A stretch of DNA of 34,728 nt. It comes from Lenisia limosa (Eukaryota > Breviatea). Location: assembly GCA_001655205.1 (NCBI GenBank), contig LPNZ01011470.1:1-34728 (forward strand). Reading direction: 5' to 3'. Each line of letters opens with the position of its first letter. Within the stretch, counting starts at the first letter, position 1. Both the position numbers and the translations under genes were made by a program. The notes beneath the pieces were generated by a model. It did not search any database. It was not told the DNA's origin and saw only the letters and a list, made by a program, of their open reading frames with translations. Positions 10,937-20,400 of the stretch are shown piece by piece.

Positions 10937-12948
10937 ATGCTTAAAGTGATATTTACGTTATTGACATTGTTATATTTGACAATGGCTTCCGAGAATCTCA
11001 ACATTCATATCAAGGTATGCTGTACTGAATTACCCAAAGAGCCTCTGAACCAAAAATCCTCGTTCATGAGGTAAAAGTGTTTATTAAAACTGGTGCATAA
11101 TGTTTGTGTTTTTCAATACCCATTCAGATCTATGTTCAACAATGATCAACGCAAATCACATTTCAGCTTGGGTATTCTCTGGAGAACTACTGCATTGCTG
11201 CCAATGCCAAGCTGACTGAATGTTGCCCTGTAAGCTTTTGGCCAAATTATGCGTTTTCTTATATTTTTGGTTCGTCCCAATTGAACTTATAATGATATGA
11301 TATGTACTTCACTTTCTCGCCTGTCTGAACTCTTTTACCACCTTTGATTTAATATTTGCCATATTAATAAGCAATATTATTAAGTGATGGAACTTGACAT
11401 GTACTTTCCATAACCACACAGGAGAACAAGGTCGAACTTCACAATCGCATGCAGCCTCACATCACACTCTACCTTACTTCTTTCACTGATCCTGAGGCAG
11501 TCATTTCGAAGTAGGCTCCGGCAATGGCTAAATATCCAAGGATTATCAATATTATTGGTTTCTAATCTGGTGCCTCCTTAATAATGGTTTCTTAAGTTTG
11601 ACTCTTGACAAATGAAAGCCAGTGGGCTTAGCTATGCGTTTTCAAATGCAGTTGTTGATAACTAACGACATAGTGATGATCATTCCACAGACTCATCTTC
11701 GTTTGTAATTTATTTCATTGAAGAGTAGCAAATATACATTTATTACAACCAAATTAGTCCCTTCTCACTATCAGGCTGAAGGCTTTGGCTCCAACTCTCA
11801 AGAGGACTATGGTTACTCCGAAGGATATCGAAACTATTGGTAGGGGGTCAATCTTTTCGAGAGTTTTTTAGGACGGACGCTTCGTCAGCTCGAACCCTTT
11901 TTCTCCTCTCATCATTGACCTTCATAGGTGCCTTCGGAATGTGGTTCACTGACCTCAACAGTGAAATGCAGGTGGGCTTTAAACCAATAATAAGGTCGAA
12001 GTGTTATCCGAATGAAATCATTATATTTTATCAACTCCCACATGACACCAAATCTATGAGTGTCTATCTGCTACACTCGTGCACACAGTATTTATGATTA
12101 GTTTCCACCTGTGGCGACTGTTACAGACCATAGTGAATGTGCCATTAATAAAGACTTCTTTTGTATTGATACATTCATTACATTCAGGCGCTCTCAGACG
12201 ACATTGTCAACGCCACTAAGGAGTTTATTGTCCCCAACCAGCCCGTCCCTGGTGAGTTTTGGCAACCTTGTCATCAACCCGTTATCGATTGGGTTTTGCA
12301 CACTGTTTTCATTCCATAGAATGGGTGAAGCATTTGCCTGAGCCAATGCGTTCCAAGAAGATCCACTACATCAAGGCCTACGGATCCCCCAATGTTTTCG
12401 ACCAGTTCCAGCCCCAGTATGTGTTGCTTCACTATATATTATTCTATCTATATATCATATAGTATATCATATCAAACACACCACTGTAGAAACACTTTTT
12501 AAAAACTTAAGGAAGAGAGGGGTAGGAGTTGACATCATTTGTTGTTTCCTTTGTGTTTATGTTCTTTTGTCTCTTACCCCCCCCCCCCCANNNNNNNNNN
12601 NNNNNNNNNNNNNNNNNNNNNNNNNNNNNNNNNNNNNNNNNNNNNNNNNNNNNNNNNNNNNNNNNNNNNNNAAGTGTCTCCAGGAGATGAACCTCCAAGG
12701 CTTCGGCTCAATCACAATGACTGTTGCCGTCGGCGTTGTTGGTAGGCGGGGTAAGGGGAGGCTGTAATGCTGTTGCCAAGGTAATACAAGAACGCTTCAT
12801 GGTCTATTGAGATCGTGATACTGATCTATGCGTTTTTATATCCTCTAATAGATGTTTTTTTTTTGCTGAACGGTTTGTGATCATCTTAGGTCCCTATGGC
12901 ACAGTCCTGAGGGGAGAGGACTTGGCCAGTTTCCCAATCGGCTTCTGA
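10937..12948 (+). CDS. Secreted 2H-phosphoesterase-like protein (2'-5' RNA ligase / cyclic phosphodiesterase superfamily)
   Basis: Exons read as 10937-11014, 11167-11229, 11422-11510, 11775-11839, 11928-11971, 12188-12251, 12320-12420, (gap 12591-12671), 12672-12741 and 12890-12948, in phase wherever both sides are visible. The protein starts MLKVIFTLLTLLYLTMAS, a good signal peptide, so it should enter the secretory pathway. It continues IHIKLGYSLENYCIAANAKL, a CC pair, then MQPHITLYLTSF, which holds the HxTx motif of the 2H superfamily (His codon 11458-11460). The second HxTx expected for catalysis would follow FDQFQPQY and falls in the gap. The C-terminus reads ITMTVAVGVVGPYGTVLRGE, then DLASFPIGF. 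Members open or close 2',3'-cyclic or 2'-5' phosphates, but the substrate of this secreted form is unknown. With one HxTx seen, superfamily membership is likely, not proven. Confidence 0.7.
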
Positions 12949-13147
12949 GTCCTGAGTAATAAGGCCTCACGTACGTCCTTAAGTGGATCGTTCAAATGAC
13001 TTGTTTGTTACTGGCTTTGCCAGATGAATGGAAATTGTTTGCCAATCCAGGTGAAAAGAAACTTACACACTATATTACAAAAAAAAGATCAAGAATCACT
13101 ATACACATCAACAGGGGGAAGACCTCTTACAATACAAGATTTCAAAA

Positions 13148-14405
13148 CTAGATAATTTGCTGCATCTGGAGCAGAGGAGAGTCAGCCCGGACCTTTAAGG
13201 TAAACATTATCGTCATAGTACAAGAAAATGACTAGGTCCTTATTTCTACCTACAAAATTTATATTCTGAGCATTTCCTACCTTCTCTGGCTCTACCATGC
13301 CTCCTTCGCCGGGAGCGAATGATTGTGGTTGTCGCTCCAAGACATCCCACCTGTTTGGTGAAGACTGTTGATCAAAATCCAATAAATGTTCGATACAACG
13401 ATCATAGTGTGACAGAACAGGCAAGCCTACTGAGATCCGACAGATCCGAAAGAGGAAACTCCTCCTCCGTGTCCGGGGTCCAGATCTGATCCGACAGCCT
13501 GCAAAGTCAGATTGAATTAGTGAATTAGTTACAAGTACATTAGTAGAAAAACGATCTCTGTTTCTCTGTTTCCACTCCTCGTATTCATGTCCTGTCATCC
13601 CCTCTCAAGAATAGAGAATATCCCCATGCCTCACTTCAAGTGGTCCTTCTTGGGGGTTGGCGAACGCCCGTTTTGCCTGCCGCGCTGACGGGAAGCCCTC
13701 CCCAGTGGCGACCTAAACCGTCACAAGACAGTCGAAAAAATGACCATTTCCTTCATTGTGACCTGGAAGACCATAAAAGATCCTTAAACAAGGGCTTTCA
13801 CTTCGGTTCAAAAAAAAAAGACCACATTTAACGACAAATCATCGAATACTATCGATATTTTACCGGTCTTTTTTGAACCAAAGTGAAGCCCTACTTAGAC
13901 CCACCCCCCAACTTGGGCTCTTCCAGCGCCGAGGGATGGAGGAGTGACGTACCCGGTAGAATCGGTGGAGCTGGGGAATCGCTAATGGGTCAGAAATGAT
14001 TTCGTTCTCAACCTGTCAAAAAAGTAATGAAGAAGACGGGATGACCATTATTCGATAACGAGGAACTTCCAGTCAGTTGATTCTAGCCAACATGCTTCTT
14101 TAGTGTTTATGTGTATTGATGAATTATCGAAGCTTAGTTGAAACAGATTTGGAAAACCACAAGAAGTGAAGCGCTTTCTTTAGGAGCAAAGATTCACCCC
14201 CCAAACCTCACCATCGAGGATTCTTTCGAAATTGTGGACAAATCAAATTCTAGAGTGTCAAGCAGAGAATATTAAAACGAATATTCATTGCTTCTTATGG
14301 AACATGAGTAAATCCATTCAATGCTCTTAGTTGTATGGGAGAGCTTACCAAAAGAGGCATCGGTGGTTTGACTCGGCCGTTTCTTCTTCTTTGAGCAACA
14401 CACCA
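13148..14405 (-). other. Cytoplasmic tail exons of the receptor-like protein
   Basis: Exons 14405-14349, 14249-14212, 14012-13953, 13498-13431, 13350-13281 and 13192-13148 join in phase to a tail of about 110 residues. It opens with a Cys pair and a KKKKR cluster, as expected just inside a membrane, then runs through Ser/acidic stretches (STISKESSMVENEIISD), a GHGGGVSSFGSVGSQ low-complexity piece and ends near SPLLQMQQII. No enzymatic domain is seen. The Ser residues and acidic-dileucine-like patterns could serve phosphorylation or endocytosis, which is speculative. Confidence 0.75.
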
Positions 14406-17400
14406 CTGAAAAGTCATTCCAAATACTGAATTCTTTTCAAAATGGAGTTGAGCTTGTTGGGCTGTTTCTCTGACTCAGCTTGGATATCTCACGCTCTCCC
14501 CCATCTTTTTTTTTCATTATTCCAGACCCCCTTTCCTTTTCATTATTCCAGACCCCCTTTCCTTTTCATTATTCCAGANNNNNNNNNNNNNNNNNNNNNN
14601 NNNNNNNNNNNNNNNNNNNNNNNNNNNNNNNNNNNNNNNNNNNNNNNNNNNNNNNNNNNNNNNNNNNNNNNNNNNNNNNNNNNNNNNNNNNNNNNNNNNN
14701 NNNNNNNNNNNNNNNNNNNNNNNNNNNNNNNNNNNNNNNNNNNNNNNNNNNNNNNNNNNNNNNNNNNNNNNNCGTGGTGATAACCTGCATCACGTTAGCT
14801 TTGGTGCAGAAAACAGTCTTTCAATAACCCTATTGTGAGACGGATACAAGAAAAGTGATTCTACTTATTCCTTGGGGCAAGAGTTCAACTGACCTGGTCC
14901 GCAGCAGAGGCGCCGTCATCTTTGATGGCGTTCGTGGAGTCAGCTGAGGGGTGAGGGGGGAGCCAAAGCAGAGATGGTGAGAATAAGCGTGTGAAGGCGA
15001 TAAACAACTTAATGATCCTCCTTAGTACAGTTGCTTCCTAGCTTACATTGAATACACAGCCAGGCCGGGCCTTGCCATTGTCCACTGGAGGAACAGGTTT
15101 TCACATCTGTGGTGCTGGCACTAAATGGTCACGTGACTTGATAATAACCATGGTTCCTAATCAGCTTGGTCATAGCAGCCATAGTTATTCAAAATGTTGT
15201 TCCAAGAATTGACACACAAAACTCCCACAAACACATAACCTTCTTGGCATTCAAACGAGCACTAAAACAGTAAATAATGGGCAACATAGCTTAAAGCTAT
15301 GCGTTTCAAAAAAGAGGGTATGGAAAGGGTGGAAAGATACAATATCAATCCTCTCCTGTCCTCCAGTCCACTCACAATATCTCCAATAGAAGCATCAGTA
15401 CACTTTTCAGCCATTACAGCGAATTCTATTGTCAGAGTTGGGCACTTGATTGCTGCAGAGTGTCATTGGGAAGATAAAAAAGACCCAGTGACAAAACAGG
15501 AAGAGCATCCCATGTTGACTTGAAAAAAAGTGACAAAAGACCCTCGCCCCCGAAGCTCACGAGCACAAATGATATCGCTGATAGCAGTGCACTTGGACGA
15601 CACCATCTCTGCAGCGCTGCAAGTTGAGCAAAGAGTGCAGGTTCCGTTCACCTCATAGCGGACGTTTGGGGTACACACTNNNNNNNNNNNNNNNNNNNNN
15701 NNNNNNNNNNNNNNNNNNNNNNNNNNNNNNNNNNNNNNNNNNNNNNNNNNNNNNNNNNNNNNNNNNNACCAATTCCCCTTACTTTTACAAACTGCCTCGT
15801 GAGTGGCGTTACAAGGAGTGGCCACCTCATAACCAGCTTCACAGGGAATGCAAGGGGTACACGTCCCTCCTCCAGGGGATGTGGTACCCTCATCACAGTC
15901 TGAATCGGTAAAACGGGGGTTAAAACAATTATTCATTTTTCTAAAATGAAAAAAAGCTACTCCCCCAATGGTTAGTACCTACATTTACATTGGGTATCGT
16001 GGGTGACATTGCAAGACTTGTCAAGGGTCATACCTACTCCGCAGGAGCTATTGAGTCAGTACATAGTGCCCAAAAATGTCATTAGAGTAGTGTGTTATTA
16101 TATAGTATATATTACTAGACTATATCAAAATAAAACAACACAATCCCCTTCCCACATGCATTCCTTACAAAGCCCAGTATCATAGTCCCAGGTGTAAGAC
16201 GCAAGCGGGCAGTCTACGGAGTAAGTCCTTTCCCATAAAAACAGCTATTGAGGATAGTGAGACAGCAGGTGAAGACGTCTGAGAAGAAATGGTACGGATT
16301 GAAACACTCACCTCTGCAAATGGTGTCTGTGGTGGTGTTGCAGGTCTGGTGGGTACCTATATAATCAGATAATACCAAAAAAAATTATCACTTTATTCAA
16401 TGTAGTGAAGCACGAGTCAAAATACAACAATATAGTATGGCATACCTTTCAAGGGGTCGCATTGAGTACAGTTCATGCACGCTGCCCCTCCAACACTCCA
16501 TGTGAGCCCAACTTCACAAGCTGATAGACATAAGAATAGATAATACTAATTGATCACGTCCATCAAAACCAACATATTCATTAACTCTTTAGGGACGACT
16601 CACCAGCACATCCAGTGTCAGCGTCTCTCAAGCATGCTGTTGACGGTTCAAAGCCGTCCTCTGTGCAGACTCTAATTGGGATAAGAAATATTAAGCTGGA
16701 TAGCTATCTGGTCTACCACTGTGATCTCAAGGCAAACCGGCAAGGGACACATATTCCGTCTTTCAAGGTTGTCACTCCATCATCACAGAAGTTCAGCGGA
16801 CTATCCACGAAATGTGCAATGTTGTCTATATGTTATAAGGGGGAGTAGTAAAAGGATATCTGAACAAAGCTATCTAACACCATCATAAAATAGAGTATCA
16901 TCTCACCAATAACAGCGAATTTGAAAGACGACGAGAGCGTCTTGCCATGGTTCTTCCAACACTCGTCGGAGGGCTGGCTAATGGAAGCTGATACGGTACA
17001 ATTGTACATGGCCTTAGCACTAGGTTGTCAAAGATGCATTGAGTTGTAGTTTTTGAGCCTGATAGCCAATTTCTATTGATCTCACGAATTATCCATTAAC
17101 CTAGCAGTGAGACTGAAGCTTTGAACTGAGCTCGCGGCGGCGGAAATGGTGGTAAATCTAGAGTTGGTTGGCGTGATTGCGACTACGCCCCCATCACACT
17201 CCATCAGAATAGTGTAGGAGGCTCCGGCCTGGGGTGTTAAAAGGTAAAAAAAAACAATTTATTCATGTTGTATACAGCTTTATTATCCAGAAGTAATATG
17301 CAAGCTTTTCTGCCCCCCCCCCCACTAGTCCTGTATTCTCCACAGTCACGTCCAAGTCAATAGTGCCAACGTTGAGGGTCGCGCTACAAAGTCAATAGTG

Positions 17401-20400
17401 ACTCAGCCGCTCCCAAACTGTTCACACCAATATCCCTCCCACGCAAGAACCATATTGCCGTCAGAGTTGACTTGGGCGTTAGGGGTGGCGGCAGGGGTGA
17501 GGTCGGCTTCTTGCCATTCTGTAATTGGTCAAGTGTTGGATGGTGATAAAAAAAACAGTAACTGAGGTCTTCAATTACTGTGATTCCCTCTCAATACAGT
17601 GCTAAGAGTTCACAGTAGCATACCAATGAAGCAAGGGGTCTCGAACCAAGAGCTGAACGTTTCAATGGTGTAGTCACAGATGGCACCAGGCTGGTTTGAG
17701 GAATACAAGGCAAAATGGGGGAAGGAGATTGACGCTTGGCAAGTCCTATGGATTAGAATTGTCTGTAGAAACTGAAAATATTTTCTCTAATATTGTTGTG
17801 TAATTTCCTTTCTGTGAAAAATGTCTGGCGTACTGATTTTCGGACTTGTCGGCAGTGACAACGATGTAGCTGACAACGCCAGTGCTGCCGGAAGGAATGT
17901 TGACAGTGTTGCTTCCAACGACTGTATGATCAAAAGGTTGGTGAAGAACGGTAGTACTTATATATTTGAATATGAAAAGCACACGCTCCTCTGTCTTTTT
18001 TGTTTACATGGACAACTCACCAGATGTGAGCCAGCCTCCGGTGCATGCGAGGGTGACGGTAAAGTCTGACCCAGCCTGGATAGTGTGAAAACGGATGGAG
18101 ATTATATCCGTGGTTTTTGGGTTGAATCCACCAACAATCACTTTTATTCAGAAATGCAATATCTAAACCCCCAATGGCAATGCCTATCTAGAACCCCCAA
18201 TGCAATGCCTACGGTTCCGGCGTTTGTGACATTGACGTCCACTCTGTTGTTGCTATTGAGAACATATGTGGTGGCTGTCACGCCGCTACAGGCCTCTGGA
18301 GAAGTTAAGGAAGATGACAAAATGTTGCCCTGATTCATATGATGAGATATCCAACTTTCTGGTTTTAATCCCACGAATCTCATCACTAAAAGAAAAAAAA
18401 AATAGCCAGAACACGTGAGATAAATGTGAACAGAATTGATACCCACTTGTGTTGTCCCAGGCAGCACGGGGAGCGCCAGTGGAGGGGGCCTAAAGGGTCA
18501 GAGGGGAAAACGCATCATATCACTTTTTGGATCATTTTCAAACGTGTGAACTATCATTTTCCACGCAGTGATATGATACCTCACATCCACTCGTATGATA
18601 AATGACCGATTATCAAACGAGTGGAAATGAGGTATTATATCTGTAACACTCGGGATGAACCCTCGTGTTATCTTCGTTCATTATTTCTACTTGAAAGTCG
18701 GTCATATGATCATATCACTTGTGGATATGGGTTAACATTCTTATTAAGTTATTACATTGAAATTCCAATATACTTTCACGGTAATACTGATATTAAGTTG
18801 ATGTTACAGTGAGATNNNNNNNNNNNNNNNNNNNNNNNNNNNNNNNNNNNNNNNNNNNNNNNNNNNNNNNNNNNNNNNNNNNNNNNNNNNNNNNNNNNNN
18901 NNNNNNNNNNNNNNNNNNNNNNNNNNNNNNNNNNNNNNNNNNNCACGTCATACACGTGGTCCTCAATGTTATGAAGAACCTGATGCATGATGAGGTTGGT
19001 CGTTTAATATATAACTTCAAGTATGATCTAATAACCCAATTCGAAGCATCCCTGTTCCCTTTTTCCAGGCGTCCAAACTCCACCAAACACCGTCTAACAA
19101 CATTTAAAACTGTCAAAGAGACTTTTAGGTTTNNNNNNNNNNNNNNNNNNNNNNNNNNNNNNNNNNNNNNNNNNNNNNNNNNNNNNNNNNNNNNNNNNNN
19201 NNNNNNNNNNNNNNNNNNNNNNNNNNNNNNNNNNNNNNNNNNNNNNNNNNNNNNNNNNNNNNNNNNNNNNNNNNNNNNNNNNNNNNNNNNNNNNNNNNNN
19301 NNNNNNTCTAGTGTTTTTTGAAAAAATGCTTCGACAGATACATAGAGAAATGGACCTCCTAATGTTCNNNNNNNNNNATTATCCATACTAAACCACCCTA
19401 CATCATTTCTCGTATCCCAGGCAGTGTGACTGTCGAGGCATGCTCTCCAGTAATGCGAAGAGTAACCCGAGTCAAATGTGGGTGAGTTGTCTGGGGGGGT
19501 GACAAAAGACAAAAACAAAACTCACAAATATATTGAATGAATATAAAACGCCCTTTGAGTTATTACATCTTACACATAATAAATAATATGTGGGTCCTCA
19601 AAGCTCCGGACATCATTCAAAATTCCCGGACACATCAAAACTCCCNNNNNNNNNNNNNNNNNNNNNNNNNNNTGGTTCCCATTTGCTTTGGCTATGTAAT
19701 GGTGAATTTTGAGGAAAAAATGCTAAAAAATAGCACTGTCTACAGGGGTAAACTTTCCCGGATAGTTGCCATTTATTCCTTGAATGTGGCCTTTTATAAC
19801 GGTTTTTGCTTGTTTTTGACCGTTTTGAGCTTAGGGACTTAATTTGGTTTTGACCCGATAATATGTTAAATTGGTGTTTCATTATTTGATTAAGATTGAG
19901 ATTACTTTCAAAAACAGAAGGGAAATAGGGTTTCTGGGTGGTTTATGGTGATTTTGTATGGAAAACTCAAGCTGTCCGGGAGTTTTGATGTGTCCGGGAA
20001 TTTTGAATGATGTCCGAAGCTTTGAGTACCCACATATATGATATATGATATGTAAGTTCCCAAATAGACGTATGTGCTTATTACCTACCAGGAAGGTTGT
20101 ACGTGTAAATCGACTTCATCGTGGGGGTAGGAGGCATGATGTGGAAGTTGGTGTTTGGTACCACAGGGGGAACAAAGGTGCTGCAATGTCAATGTAGGTA
20201 AAAACAAAAGCTAAATGTAAGGAATTGGTCGTTCATTTTTCAAAAATAAAAGCCAAAAATTTCAGGAGAAACAAGAGGCTCACTTTGCAGTGGTCAGAGA
20301 AATGTCACTCACGGTGCCGGAAAATCCGACAATATCAGTTGCTGGGGGGGGGGGGTGAAATAAAATATGNNNNNNNNNNNNNNNNNNNNNNNNNNNNNNN

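Noticed and set aside
13182-13598. 138-codon open frame on the minus strand
   Set aside because: It is intron read-through. Splicing at 13431, 13350, 13281 and 13192 gives a better tail in phase with upstream exons.
13805-13820. GGTTC motifs (also at 29689) as tRNA B-boxes
   Set aside because: The surrounding sequence cannot form a cloverleaf. The motif is part of the inverted ends of the MITE-like family.
16907-18295. Ectodomain as a HAP2/GCS1-type gamete fusogen domain
   Set aside because: The V-x-N-x-G / C-x-G-G strands look superficially similar, but the N-terminal signature and overall cysteine layout of that family are not seen, and generic Ig-like folds explain the pattern.
18793-19518. 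241-codon open frame on the minus strand
   Set aside because: It crosses three N runs and a large intron. Only the part at 19490-19402 is a real exon of the receptor-like gene, shown by phase-0 junctions on both neighbours.
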